A stretch of DNA of 17,289 bases from Betaproteobacteria bacterium RIFCSPLOWO2_02_FULL_68_150 (GCA_001771975.1 MERE01000207.1:1-17289), one strand, 5' to 3'. Shown: positions 6,178 to 13,720, numbered from the stretch's first letter. Program-made: numbers and translations. The notes: generated by a model not told the origin, from the sequence alone.

Positions 6178-7473
6178 TCAGCCGATGCGCATGCGTGCCG
6201 AGCGGGCGTGGGCGGACAAGCCTTCGCCTTCGGCGAGCGTTGCCGCGAGCGCGCCCAGCCGGGCCGCCCCCGGGCGCGATAGCGAAATCAGGCTCGAGCG
6301 CTTCTGGAAATCGTAGACCCCGAGCGGCGAGGAAAAGCGCGCCGTGCCCGCGGTCGGCAGCACATGGTTCGGGCCCGCGCAATAATCGCCCACCGCCTCG
6401 GAACTCCAGCGCCCGAGAAAAATCGCGCCGGCATGCTTGAGCGCCGGGAGCAGCGCCTGCGGGTCCGCGACCGAAAGTTCCAGGTGCTCGGGCGCAATCC
6501 GGTTCGCCAGCTCGCAGGCCTCGCCGAGATCCGCCGTATGGATCAGCGCGCCGCGTGCCGCGAGCGACGCTTCGATGATCGGGCGCCGAGCCAACTGCGG
6601 CAGCAGCCGGGTGATTGCGGCCTCTACGGCGTCGAGGAAAGCGACCTCGGGCGACAGCACGATCGCCTGCGCCGCCTCGTCGTGCTCGGCCTGCGCAAAC
6701 AGGTCCATCGCAATCCATTGCGGGTCGGTCCCGCCGTCGCAGATGATGAGAATTTCGGAGGGTCCCGCGATCAGGTCGATGCCGACCTGGCCGAAGACCT
6801 GGCGCTTGGCCGCGGCGACATACGCGTTGCCCGGCCCGACGATCTTGTCGACGCGCGGCACGCCCTGCGTGCCGTAGGCGAGCGCGGCCACCGCCTGCGC
6901 GCCGCCGATCGAAATGACGCGATCCACCCCGGCCAGTTCGGCGGCGGCCAGCACCAGCGCGTTGCGTTCGCCGCCGGGCGCCGGGCTCACCATGACGAGT
7001 TCGCCCACGCCGGCCACCTTGGCCGGGATCGCGTTCATGAGCACCGATGACGGGTACGCCGCCTTGCCGCCCGGCACGTAGAGCCCGACGCGTTCGAGCG
7101 GCGTCACGCGCTGGCCGAGCACCGTGCCGTCGGCTTCCTCGTACTGCCAGGATGCGCCGAGCTGGTGCTCGTGATAGCGGCGCACGCGCGCGGCCGCCTC
7201 GCGCAACGCCGACCCTTGTGCGGCCGGCAGCGATGCCAACGCCGCGGTGCGCTCGTGGCGCGGCACTTCCAGTTGCGCCAGCTCGCGCGCCGCGACGCGA
7301 TCGAAGCGGCGCGTGTATTCGAGCACCGCGGCGTCGCCCTGCGAACGCACCGCGGCGACGATCGCACGCACCGCCGTCTCGACCTCGCCGTCCTGCGCCG
7401 CCTCGTAGCGCGTCAGGGCGGTGAGCCGCTGGTCGAAATCGGGCTCGCTTGCCGAAAGCCGCCGCAGCTTCAC
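6178..7473 (-). CDS. hisD: HisD, histidinol dehydrogenase
   Basis: HisD performs the last two steps of histidine synthesis, oxidising L-histidinol to L-histidine with two NAD+ and zinc. The 431-residue protein is close to the E. coli length. Family motifs are present in order: GLYVPGGKAAYPSSVLMNAIPAK region, GGAQAVAALAYGT, the KIVGPGNAYVAAAK signature, GPSEILIICD, and APEHLEL with the catalytic Glu-His pair, followed by AGPNHVLPTAG. The start is GTG at 7473, overlapping the hisG stop by 4 nt (GTGA), so the two are probably translationally coupled. hisC follows after 3 nt. Confidence 0.97.
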   Translation of the reverse strand: MKLRRLSASEPDFDQRLTALTRYEAAQDGEVETAVRAIVAAVRSQGDAAVLEYTRRFDRVAARELAQLEVPRHERTAALASLPAAQGSALREAAARVRRYHEHQLGASWQYEEADGTVLGQRVTPLERVGLYVPGGKAAYPSSVLMNAIPAKVAGVGELVMVSPAPGGERNALVLAAAELAGVDRVISIGGAQAVAALAYGTQGVPRVDKIVGPGNAYVAAAKRQVFGQVGIDLIAGPSEILIICDGGTDPQWIAMDLFAQAEHDEAAQAIVLSPEVAFLDAVEAAITRLLPQLARRPIIEASLAARGALIHTADLGEACELANRIAPEHLELSVADPQALLPALKHAGAIFLGRWSSEAVGDYCAGPNHVLPTAGTARFSSPLGVYDFQKRSSLISLSRPGAARLGALAATLAEGEGLSAHARSARMRIG

Positions 7474-8111
7474 GCCACCGCCCGCGCAAAGGCATCGATC
7501 AGCGGCTGCAGCTGAGCCCGTTTGGTCTTGAGCGCCGCCTGATTGACGATCAGGCGCGCCGACACCGGCATGATCTCCTCCACCGCGCTCAGGCCGTTCG
7601 CCTTGAGCGTCTGTCCGCTCGACACCAGGTCGACGATCGCATCGGCGAGACCGACGAGCGGCGCCAGCTCCATCGAGCCGTAGAGCCGGATCAGGTCGAC
7701 GTGCACGCCCTTGGCGGCGAAATGCGCGCGCGTGGTCTGCACATACTTGGTGGCCACGCGCAGGCGCGCGCCCTGGCGGACGGCGCCCTTGTAGTCAAAG
7801 CCCTTTTGCACCGCCACCACCATGCGGCAGCGGGCGATGCCGAGGTCGAGCGGCTGGTACAAACCCGCGCCGCCGTGCTCGGCCAGCACGTCGTGCCCGG
7901 CAATGCCCAGCGCGGCGGCACCGTACTGGACGTAGGTCGGCGCGTCGGAAGCGCGCACCACGATCAGCCGTACGTCGCGGCGCTCGGTCGCGATCACCAG
8001 CTTGCGCGAGCGTTCCGGGTCTTCACGCGGCATCAAGCCCACGCGGGCGAGCAGCGGCGCCGCCTCCTCGAGGATGCGCCCCTTGGACAATGCGATGCCG
8101 ATGATTTGCAA
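7470..8111 (-). CDS. hisG: HisG, ATP phosphoribosyltransferase, short form
   Basis: HisG joins ATP and PRPP to give phosphoribosyl-ATP, the committed step of histidine synthesis. The 213-residue protein covers the catalytic periplasmic-binding-like fold: it opens IGIALSKGRILEEA, then GIAGHDVLAEHG and the PRPP-binding DAIVDLVSSGQTLKANGL. It ends about where long-form HisG would enter its roughly 80-residue histidine-binding domain. Short forms work with the regulatory partner HisZ, for which no gene is seen here. The first codon is TTG at 8111 and no other upstream in-frame start was found. It lies 69 nt after murA with no obvious promoter between, so read-through from murA is likely. Confidence 0.96.
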   Translation of the reverse strand: MQIIGIALSKGRILEEAAPLLARVGLMPREDPERSRKLVIATERRDVRLIVVRASDAPTYVQYGAAALGIAGHDVLAEHGGAGLYQPLDLGIARCRMVVAVQKGFDYKGAVRQGARLRVATKYVQTTRAHFAAKGVHVDLIRLYGSMELAPLVGLADAIVDLVSSGQTLKANGLSAVEEIMPVSARLIVNQAALKTKRAQLQPLIDAFARAVA

Positions 8112-8145
8112 CGTGGAGTTTCCCGGATGTTGAGCCCCCGCTACC

Positions 8146-8164
8146 GCGGTCCCTGCGCGACCGC
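8146..8164. repeat. Small inverted repeat in the murA-hisG gap
   Basis: GCGGTC (8146-8151) and GACCGC (8159-8164) are complementary around a 7-nt loop in the 69-nt gap between murA and hisG. No T-run follows on the minus strand. With such GC-rich DNA this may be chance; it is listed because it is the only structure visible ahead of the his genes. I see no leader peptide with a run of His codons. Confidence 0.3.
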
Positions 8165-8180
8165 AGCGCGTCGTGGCGCC

Positions 8181-9434
8181 CTAGTTTACCCGCTCGATGC
8201 GCGCGCCGAGCCCCGCCAGCTTGGCCTCGATCGACTCGTAGCCGCGGTCCAGGTGGTAAATGCGCTCGATCAGCGTATCGCCGTGCGCCACCAGGCCCGC
8301 AATCACCAGGCTCGCCGAGGCGCGCAGGTCTGTCGCCATGACCTTCGCGCCCTGCAGCCGCTCGACGCCCTTCACCACCGCGGTGTTGCCCTGGATCGTG
8401 ATGTCCGCCCCCAGGCGCTGCAACTCCAGCGCGTGCATGAAACGGTTCTCGAAAATCGTTTCGCTGATCAGGGCGGTGCCGCGGGCGATGGCGTCCAGCG
8501 CCATGAACTGCGCCTGCATGTCGGTGGCGAATCCCGGGTACGGCGCGGTGCACAGACTGACCGACAGCGGGCGGGTGTCGCTTTCGATCTCGATCGAGTC
8601 GCCGGCGACCGCCACCCGGGCGCCGGCTTCGCGCAGCTTCTGGAGCGTCGCCTCGAGCGTCGCGGGCGCCGCGCCCAGGAGCCTGACCCGGCCGCCCGTG
8701 GCGGCCGCGGCGGCCAGAAAGGTGCCGCTCTCGATGCGATCCGGCATGACGCGGTGCGCAGCACCGCAGAGCGCGCGCACACCTTCGATGCGGATCACGT
8801 CGCTGCCCGCGCCCTCGATCCTTGCCCCCATGGCGTTGAGGCAGCGCGCCAGGTCGGCAACTTCCGGCTCGCGCGCCGCGTTCTCCAGCACCGTCAGGCC
8901 TTCGGCGAGCGTCGCCGCCATCATCAGGTTCTCGGTACCGGTCACGGTAACGAGGTCCAGGGCGATGCGCGCACCGCGCAGCCTTTCGGCGCGCGCGTTC
9001 AGGTAGCCGTGCTCGACCTCGATGCGCGCGCCCATCGCCTGCAGGCCCTTCAGGTGCTGATCGACCGGCCGGGCGCCGATGGCACAGCCCCCGGGCAGCG
9101 AGACGCTTGCCTGCCCGCAGCGCGCGAGCAGGGGACCGAGTACCAGCACCGAAGCGCGCATCGTCTTGACCAGTTCGTACGGCGCCTCGGGATTGGTGAT
9201 CGTGCGCGCGCGAAGCTCGATCCCGCCGTTGGATCGCGCTCCGACTTCGACCCCCATCTGCGCGAGCAGCTGCGCCATGGTCCGCACGTCCATCAGCGCC
9301 GGCACGTTCGCCAGCTTGAGGGGGTCCTGCGTAAGGAGCGCCGTGCACATGATCGGCAGCGCGGCGTTTTTCGCCCCCGATACGGGCACTTCGCCCTCGA
9401 GCGTCCTGCCTCCCGTAATGAGGAGCTTATCCAT
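8181..9434 (-). CDS. murA: MurA, UDP-N-acetylglucosamine 1-carboxyvinyltransferase
   Basis: MurA transfers enolpyruvate from PEP to UDP-GlcNAc, the first committed step of peptidoglycan precursor synthesis in the cytosol. The 417-residue EPSP-synthase-fold protein has K22 in SGAKNAAL, catalytic C117 in GGCAIGARPVD (the residue alkylated by fosfomycin), the TGTENLMMAA segment, PYPGFATDMQ with its catalytic aspartate, and the C-terminal DLRASASLV and DRGYE. The cysteine argues against the fosfomycin-resistant Asp variant. The ATG at 9434 overlaps the preceding bolA-like gene by 8 nt. The bolA-like-murA pairing is also seen in E. coli. Confidence 0.98.
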   Translation of the reverse strand: MDKLLITGGRTLEGEVPVSGAKNAALPIMCTALLTQDPLKLANVPALMDVRTMAQLLAQMGVEVGARSNGGIELRARTITNPEAPYELVKTMRASVLVLGPLLARCGQASVSLPGGCAIGARPVDQHLKGLQAMGARIEVEHGYLNARAERLRGARIALDLVTVTGTENLMMAATLAEGLTVLENAAREPEVADLARCLNAMGARIEGAGSDVIRIEGVRALCGAAHRVMPDRIESGTFLAAAAATGGRVRLLGAAPATLEATLQKLREAGARVAVAGDSIEIESDTRPLSVSLCTAPYPGFATDMQAQFMALDAIARGTALISETIFENRFMHALELQRLGADITIQGNTAVVKGVERLQGAKVMATDLRASASLVIAGLVAHGDTLIERIYHLDRGYESIEAKLAGLGARIERVN

Positions 9435-9666
9435 CTTGCTGCCACTCTTCGGGCGTCAGCGTCCGCATGGAAAGCGCGTGGATCTCCTCGCGCATGCGCT
9501 CGCCGAGCGCCTGGTAGACGAGCTGGTGGCGCTGCACGCGGCTCTTGCCCGCAAAGGCGCGCGCCACCACCAGCGCCTGGAAATGCTGGCCGTCGCCCAG
9601 CACCTCGAGATGCTCGCACGCCAACCCGGCGCCGATGCCGTGCTTCACGCTCTCGACCGTCACCAT
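9427..9666 (-). CDS. ibaG: BolA/IbaG-family protein
   Basis: BolA-family proteins bind monothiol glutaredoxins through a shared iron-sulfur cluster and influence iron and stress responses; IbaG (YrbA) is the member encoded beside murA in E. coli. The 79-residue protein has the class-II-KH-like fold signature: HLEVLGDGQHFQALVV in the middle, FAGKSRVQRHQLVYQAL with the conserved RHxxVY histidine, and a C-terminal EIHALSMRTLTPEEW. The ATG at 9666 lies 1 nt after the permease stop, and the stop overlaps murA by 8 nt. The family is secure. The ibaG name rests on the C-terminus and the murA neighbourhood. Confidence 0.93.
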   Translation of the reverse strand: MVTVESVKHGIGAGLACEHLEVLGDGQHFQALVVARAFAGKSRVQRHQLVYQALGERMREEIHALSMRTLTPEEWQQDG

Positions 9667-9667
9667 G

Positions 9668-10423
9668 TCAACCCCTCAGTTTGTAACCCGAGCGCAGCAG
9701 CAGCAGCGCCGCCGCCGACAGCACGACGAAACTCGCGCCGACCACGGCGAGGCTCGCGGCAGGCGCGAAATCGGATCTGCCGAAGAACCCGTAGCGAAAG
9801 CCGTCGATCATGTAGAAGAACGGATTGAGATGCGAAAGTTCCTGCCAGAACGCCGGCAGCGAATGGATCGAGTAGAACACGCCGGACAGAAACGTGAGCG
9901 GCATGATGACGAAGTTCTGGAACGCCGCCAACTGGTCGAACTTGTCGGCCCAGATGCCGGCAATGACGCCCATGGCACCGAGGATCGCGCTGCCCAGCAG
10001 CGCAAAGGCGAGCGCCCACAGCGGTGCGGCGAGCGGCAACGCGACCAGCGGCGTACTCACGCCCAGCACCGCCAGGCCCACGACCAGGCCGCGCGCCATC
10101 GACGCCAGCAGGTAGGCGGCGAAGAATTCGAGGTAGGAAATCGGCGGCAGCAGCAGGAAGATCACGTTGCCGGTGATCTTCGACTGGATCAGGCTCGACG
10201 AGCTGTTGGCGAACGCGTTCTGCAGCACGCTCATCATGACCAGGCCCGGCAGCAGGAACGCGCTATAGCTCGCTTCGTCGTAGACCCGCACGCGGCCCTC
10301 GAGCGTCTGGCCGAACACGACCAGATAGAGCAGCGCCGTGAGCACCGGCGCGGCAACGGTCTGGAACGCCACCCTCCAGAAGCGCAGCAATTCCTTGTAG
10401 AGCAGCATCGCGAAACCGCTCAT
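9668..10423 (-). CDS. ABC-2 type transporter permease, YadH-like
   Basis: This 251-residue integral membrane protein belongs to the ABC-2 permease family and resembles E. coli YadH. It starts MSGFAMLLYKELLRFWRV, where a cytoplasmic amphipathic stretch leads into the first membrane helix. About six hydrophobic segments follow, with the family motif region PLTFLSGVFYSIHSLP between helices and NPFFYMIDGFRYGFFG before the last. The ATG at 10423 overlaps the stop of the ATPase by 4 nt (ATGA), so the two form one transporter. The substrate is unknown: members export polysaccharides, lipids or drugs. The position directly after mlaB and before ibaG-murA hints at an envelope role, which is inference only. 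Confidence 0.92.
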   Translation of the reverse strand: MSGFAMLLYKELLRFWRVAFQTVAAPVLTALLYLVVFGQTLEGRVRVYDEASYSAFLLPGLVMMSVLQNAFANSSSSLIQSKITGNVIFLLLPPISYLEFFAAYLLASMARGLVVGLAVLGVSTPLVALPLAAPLWALAFALLGSAILGAMGVIAGIWADKFDQLAAFQNFVIMPLTFLSGVFYSIHSLPAFWQELSHLNPFFYMIDGFRYGFFGRSDFAPAASLAVVGASFVVLSAAALLLLRSGYKLRG

Positions 10424-11343
10424 GTGCGCGGTTCCGCTGCGGCGGGCGCATTGCCGGTCAGCCGCAGGAACACCTCCTCGAGATCCGGCGGCGCCAGCTC
10501 GAATTCCTGGATCTGGACGCCGAGTTCGCGCAGCCGGTGCAGGAGCGATTCGAGCGCGGCATAGTCGCGCAGCCGCAGCGTGAAGCGCTCGCCGTCGGCC
10601 GCGAGCACGGTGACGCCGGGGTCCTCCGGCAGCGCGGCGCGGTCCAGCCGCAGCTTCAACTGCATGCCGGAAAACCTGGCCAGCAGGTTGCGTGTCGAAT
10701 CGAGTGCCACGATGCAGCCTGCCTTGAGCATGGCGATCCGGCTGCAGAGCTGCTCCGCTTCTTCGAGGTAATGCGTGGTGAGCACGATCGTATGCCCAGC
10801 GCGGTTGAGGCGGCGGATGAACTGCCACAGCCCCTGGCGCAGCTCGACGTCGACCCCCGCGGTCGGTTCGTCGAGCACGATTACGGGCGGCTTGTGCACC
10901 AGGGCCTGCGCCACCAGCACCCTGCGCTTCATGCCCCCGGACAGCGCGCGCATGTTGGTCCCGGCCTTCGCACTCAGGTCGAGGTGCTGCAGGATCTCGT
11001 CGATCCAGTCATCGTTGCGGCGCAGGCCGAAGTAGCCGGACTGGAAGCGCAGCGTTTCGCGCACGCTGAAGAACGGATCGAACACCAGCTCCTGGGGCAC
11101 CACGCCGAGCAGGCGTCGCGCGCGCCGGTAATCGGTCACCACGTCGGCCCCCATGATCCGCACGCTGCCGGCGTCGGCCCGCGCCAGTCCGGCAATGATG
11201 CTGATGAGTGTCGTCTTGCCGGCACCGTTGGGACCCAGCAGGCCGAAAAACTCTCCCGGCGTGATGTCGAGGCTGATGCCCGCGAGCGCCTGCAGCGCGC
11301 CGTAGCGCTTGGCGACGTTGCAGATTTCTATGGCAGGCATCAT
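10420..11343 (-). CDS. ABC-2 type transporter ATP-binding protein, YadG-like
   Basis: This 307-residue cytoplasmic ATPase drives the adjacent ABC-2 permease. Motifs are intact: Walker A GPNGAGKTT (about 37-45), Q-loop PQELVFD, signature LSGGMKRR, Walker B VIVLDEPTAGVD and switch histidine TTHYLEEAEQL. A C-terminal domain of about 80 residues ends ELAPPDLEEVFLRLTG, a pattern typical of YadG/CcmA-like exporters. The frame begins ATG-ATG (11343 and 11340), so either could be the start; neither has a clear Shine-Dalgarno sequence. It begins 49 nt after the mlaB stop. It is not a second MlaF: the signature and C-terminal extension differ. Confidence 0.93.
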   Translation of the reverse strand: MMPAIEICNVAKRYGALQALAGISLDITPGEFFGLLGPNGAGKTTLISIIAGLARADAGSVRIMGADVVTDYRRARRLLGVVPQELVFDPFFSVRETLRFQSGYFGLRRNDDWIDEILQHLDLSAKAGTNMRALSGGMKRRVLVAQALVHKPPVIVLDEPTAGVDVELRQGLWQFIRRLNRAGHTIVLTTHYLEEAEQLCSRIAMLKAGCIVALDSTRNLLARFSGMQLKLRLDRAALPEDPGVTVLAADGERFTLRLRDYAALESLLHRLRELGVQIQEFELAPPDLEEVFLRLTGNAPAAAEPRT

Positions 11344-11353
11344 GGCGTGCGGC

Positions 11354-11381
11354 GCCGGCGCGGCCGCTCGCGAGCGCCGGC
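11354..11381. repeat. Inverted repeat in the mlaB-exporter gap
   Basis: GCCGGCGC (11354-11361) and GCGCCGGC (11374-11381) form a perfect 8-bp stem around a 12-nt loop that itself contains smaller self-complementary stretches. It sits in the 49-nt gap between mlaB and the exporter ATPase. There is no T-run, so it is not an intrinsic terminator. It may reduce or separate expression of the two gene sets, or be chance in GC-rich DNA. Confidence 0.4.
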
Positions 11382-11392
11382 GAACCGTCCGC

Positions 11393-11680
11393 TCAGTGCG
11401 GCGCCGACGGCAGCAGATCGACGACGCCGTACACGCGCGCGATCGTTTCGAGACCCGGCGGCAGATGAGCGAACTGCAACCCGCGTCCGAGACGCCGTGC
11501 CTCGCGCAACCAGGCGAGCAGCAGCGCCAGGAGCGACGAATCGAGCTCGGTCACTTCGGCCAGATCGACCGCGCCCGCGCCCTCGCGAATCTGCGCGTAG
11601 CCCGCCTCGAGCACGAGCGCGGCGTTGGCCAGCGTGACCGGGCCGGAGACGACGATGGCGGCGCCCTCGCGGCGAATCAC
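11393..11680 (-). CDS. mlaB: MlaB, STAS-domain subunit of the Mla lipid transporter
   Basis: MlaB is a small cytoplasmic STAS protein that binds MlaF and supports assembly and activity of the MlaFEDB complex. The 95-residue protein fits one STAS domain: strand AIVVSG, strand GAVDLAEVTELDSSLLALLLAWLREARR holding the conserved acidic-Ser region at about 44-49, then LQFAHLPPGLETIARVYGV. The start is GTG at 11680, overlapping the mlaC stop by 4 nt (GTGA). A much longer upstream frame exists but only reads mlaC and mlaA out of frame. Sequence conservation is weak in this family; size, fold pattern and position after mlaC support the call. Confidence 0.88.
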   Translation of the reverse strand: MIRREGAAIVVSGPVTLANAALVLEAGYAQIREGAGAVDLAEVTELDSSLLALLLAWLREARRLGRGLQFAHLPPGLETIARVYGVVDLLPSAPH

Positions 11681-12336
11681 TTGCGCTCCGCGCCTGCGAC
11701 CGGCGTGCGCTCGAGCGCCTTGCTGTTCTTCGCCTGCAGGATCCGGATCAGTCCGTCGATGCCGGAGTCGCGCACCACATTGGCGAACTCGGTGCGGTAA
11801 TTTGCCGTCAGGCTGATGTCGGCCACGCGCACGTCCCAGACCTTCCAGCCGCGCGCGGTCTTCTCCATATCGTAGTCGATCTTCACCGCTTCGGTGCCCG
11901 GCTGCAGCACGCGCACGTTGACCGTCACGTCGGTGTCGGTGGGCTTGGCGCGCAACGGCCGGAAATCCAGCCGCTGGTTCCGGTAGGCCGCGATCGAGCT
12001 GGCATAGGTGCGCACCATCAGGGTGCGAAACTCCTCGGTGAGCCGGAGCTTCTGCTCGGCATTGGCCTTTCCCCATTGCGTGCCGACGGCGCTCGCGGTC
12101 ATGGCGGTGAAATTGAAGTGCGGCACCACCTTGGCCTCGATCAGCTCGACCACCTTCCTGCGGTCGCCGGCCTGGATGTCCTTGTCGCGCTTGACGATCT
12201 CGACGACTTCGAGAGTGACGTTCTTCACCAGCACGTCGGCAGGCTGGATGTCCTGCGCAGCGGCTGCGGCGGCGAAGAGCGCGATGCAAACGGCTGCGGC
12301 GGCGGCCGCAGCCCTCAGGTCCACCACCGGCATCAC
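11677..12336 (-). CDS. mlaC: MlaC, periplasmic phospholipid-binding protein
   Basis: MlaC carries phospholipids across the periplasm between outer-membrane MlaA and the inner-membrane MlaFEDB complex. The 219-residue precursor has an Ala-rich signal peptide of about 27 residues, with likely cleavage before QDIQPADVL. The mature protein shows the family (Tol-Tol-Ttg2) pattern: VVPHFNFTAMTASAVG, EEFRTLMVRTYASSI, and WKVWDVRVADISLTANYRTEF near the C-terminus. The frame begins GTG-ATG (12336, 12333); the GTG overlaps the mlaA stop as GTGA. The signal peptide has only one basic residue (R8) near its start, fewer than usual. Confidence 0.95.
   Translation of the reverse strand: MMPVVDLRAAAAAAAVCIALFAAAAAAQDIQPADVLVKNVTLEVVEIVKRDKDIQAGDRRKVVELIEAKVVPHFNFTAMTASAVGTQWGKANAEQKLRLTEEFRTLMVRTYASSIAAYRNQRLDFRPLRAKPTDTDVTVNVRVLQPGTEAVKIDYDMEKTARGWKVWDVRVADISLTANYRTEFANVVRDSGIDGLIRILQAKNSKALERTPVAGAERK
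12261..12304. repeat. 14-bp direct repeat in the mlaC signal-peptide region
   Basis: CGGCTGCGGCGGCG occurs at 12261-12274 and again at 12291-12304, spaced 30 nt start to start. Both copies encode runs of alanine in the MlaC signal peptide. It probably reflects low-complexity GC-rich coding and could allow slippage or recombination that changes signal-peptide length. Confidence 0.6.
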
Positions 12337-13244
12337 CGCCGTACCCGGGAGGCCGCGACCACGGCTTCGTAGTTCGCGGGCAGGCGCGGCTCGTAGCTGT
12401 GCGCCTGCTCCGCAACGGCTGCACCGGCCGCTGCCGGCTCTTCGAACAACCGGTCGGCCGCGGGTGCGCCCGGCTCAGCCTGGAGGCGCGGGTTCATGCG
12501 CTCGCGCGACGATGGCGATTCGCGCGGCGGGTTGCCATCGTGGATCAGGCCGCGCCGCCTTTGCAGGAAGGCGTCACGCTGGAACAGGTATTTGTCGAGC
12601 GCCGCCTCTTCCAGAATGCGGCTCGCATCGAGCAGGTCGGCGCGCTGGTTGACGGCGCGCAGCAGCCCCGCAAACAGTCGCGCGTCATCCGGCTGGTGGC
12701 GCCGCACCGGATCGAAATACAGGTCGAGCAGGCCGCCGGCCGAATCGCGCACGGTGCTCGGGCCGGCGAGCGGCCAGACGAGGTACGCGCCGCTGGGGGA
12801 GCCCCAGCGCCCGAAGGTCTGGCCAAAGTCCTCGTTGTGCTTCTCCAGGCCCATCTCGCTCGCGATATCGTTGATGCCGAAGACCCCGAAAATGGTATTG
12901 AAGGCGAAGCGCGCCCAGTCGTTCACGCTGTCGGCAGGCTTGCCCTGCAGCAGATTGTTCAGGCCGATGAACAGGTCGCCGATGTTGGCGAAGAAGTTGC
13001 GTACCCAGCCGCGCACCGGTTCCGGCAGGGTCGACTTGTAGGCGCTCGCAACCGGTTTTCCGATCGCTTCGTCGAACGCATCGTTGAAGGCGTACATCGA
13101 GCGGTTGAATCCCTCGAGCGGGTCGCGCGGGTCGCTGCCGTTGGTCGTGGCACAGCCCGAGGCGAGCACGAGCGCGAACGCCGCAAGCAGAACCTTCAGC
13201 CGCGCGCCCCTGCCACCCCGCACCCCTGCCCAAAGCCCGCTCAC
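12333..13244 (-). CDS. mlaA: MlaA (VacJ), outer-membrane lipoprotein of the Mla system
   Basis: MlaA sits in the inner leaflet of the outer membrane, usually with a porin, and removes mislocalised phospholipids from the outer leaflet. The 303-residue precursor has a lipoprotein signal peptide ending VLASG with lipidated C31. The MlaA domain follows: DPLEGFNRSMYAFND, GWVRNFFANIGDLFIGLNNLLQG, FGVFGINDIASEMGLEKHNEDFGQTFGRWG in pieces, and LDKYLFQRDAFLQRR near 216-230. About 70 residues of Pro/Ala/Glu-rich tail come after the conserved domain, making it longer than the E. coli protein. The start is GTG at 13244, overlapping the mlaD stop. In E. coli mlaA is unlinked; here it lies between mlaD and mlaC. 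Confidence 0.96.
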   Translation of the reverse strand: MSGLWAGVRGGRGARLKVLLAAFALVLASGCATTNGSDPRDPLEGFNRSMYAFNDAFDEAIGKPVASAYKSTLPEPVRGWVRNFFANIGDLFIGLNNLLQGKPADSVNDWARFAFNTIFGVFGINDIASEMGLEKHNEDFGQTFGRWGSPSGAYLVWPLAGPSTVRDSAGGLLDLYFDPVRRHQPDDARLFAGLLRAVNQRADLLDASRILEEAALDKYLFQRDAFLQRRRGLIHDGNPPRESPSSRERMNPRLQAEPGAPAADRLFEEPAAAGAAVAEQAHSYEPRLPANYEAVVAASRVRR

Positions 13245-13720
13245 TTCTTGTCCTTTGCGTCCTTGTCCTCTGCCGCCTTGCTGAACAGGAACTGGCTGAT
13301 CAGATTCTCCAGCACCACCGCCGACTGCGTCAGCCGCAAACGGTCGCCCTGCTTGAGCATGACCCCGTCGCCGCCGGCCTCGAGCCCTACATACTGCTCG
13401 CCAAGCAGTCCCGAGGTCAGGATCTTGGCGGCGGTATCGCGCGGGAACTGGAACCTCGTGTCCAGGTTGAACGTCACGATCGCCTCGTAGCTCTCGTTGT
13501 CGAAGCGAACTTCGGACACTCTCCCCACCACCACCCCCGCGCTCTTCACCGGCGCCCGGATCTTGAGCCCGCCAATGTTAGCAAACTTGGCCTGGACCTG
13601 GTACGTCTGGGAAGTCGAGAACGACGCCAGGTTTCCGACCTTGAGGGCGAGAAACAACAGTCCGGCAAAGCCGGCCGCGACGAATACTCCGACCCAGACG
13701 TCGATCGTGGCACGGTTCAT
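13241..13720 (-). CDS. mlaD: MlaD, MCE-domain substrate-binding subunit of the Mla transporter
   Basis: MlaD is anchored in the inner membrane and forms the periplasmic hexameric ring through which lipids pass between MlaE and MlaC. The 159-residue protein has a short cytoplasmic start, one membrane helix (about residues 7-27), then the MCE domain (about 38-118) with FANIGGLKIRAPVKSAGVVVG and TSGLLGEQYVGLEAGG. The tail ENLISQFLFSKAAEDKDAKDKK region ends in a Lys/Asp-rich stretch. The ATG at 13720 overlaps the mlaE stop by 4 nt (ATGA), with GGAGG 9 nt upstream. The GTG of mlaA overlaps its stop. Confidence 0.97.
   Translation of the reverse strand: MNRATIDVWVGVFVAAGFAGLLFLALKVGNLASFSTSQTYQVQAKFANIGGLKIRAPVKSAGVVVGRVSEVRFDNESYEAIVTFNLDTRFQFPRDTAAKILTSGLLGEQYVGLEAGGDGVMLKQGDRLRLTQSAVVLENLISQFLFSKAAEDKDAKDKK

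Noticed and set aside
4520..7495. Single open frame of 991 codons on the minus strand, apparently a giant protein ending in HisB
   Set aside because: Only the last 195 codons are HisB. The upstream part is hisC and hisD read out of frame, is Arg/Ala/Gly-rich without family motifs, and the true genes have intact motifs in their own frames. Such long shadow frames are common in GC-rich DNA.
8112..8180. His-operon leader peptide or attenuator ahead of hisG
   Set aside because: The 69-nt gap after murA has no run of His codons, no terminator with T-run and only a 6-bp inverted repeat, so classical attenuation is not supported.
7449..9686. 745-codon open frame on the plus strand opposite hisG, murA and ibaG
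   Set aside because: It is antisense to three clearly conserved genes, is rich in His, Arg, Gln and Ala as expected of a shadow frame, and shows no domain or ribosome-binding site. I found no evidence for any plus-strand gene in the window.
12399..13490. 363-codon plus-strand open frame opposite mlaA and mlaD
   Set aside because: It is a shadow of mlaA and mlaD, with biased composition and no recognisable motif.
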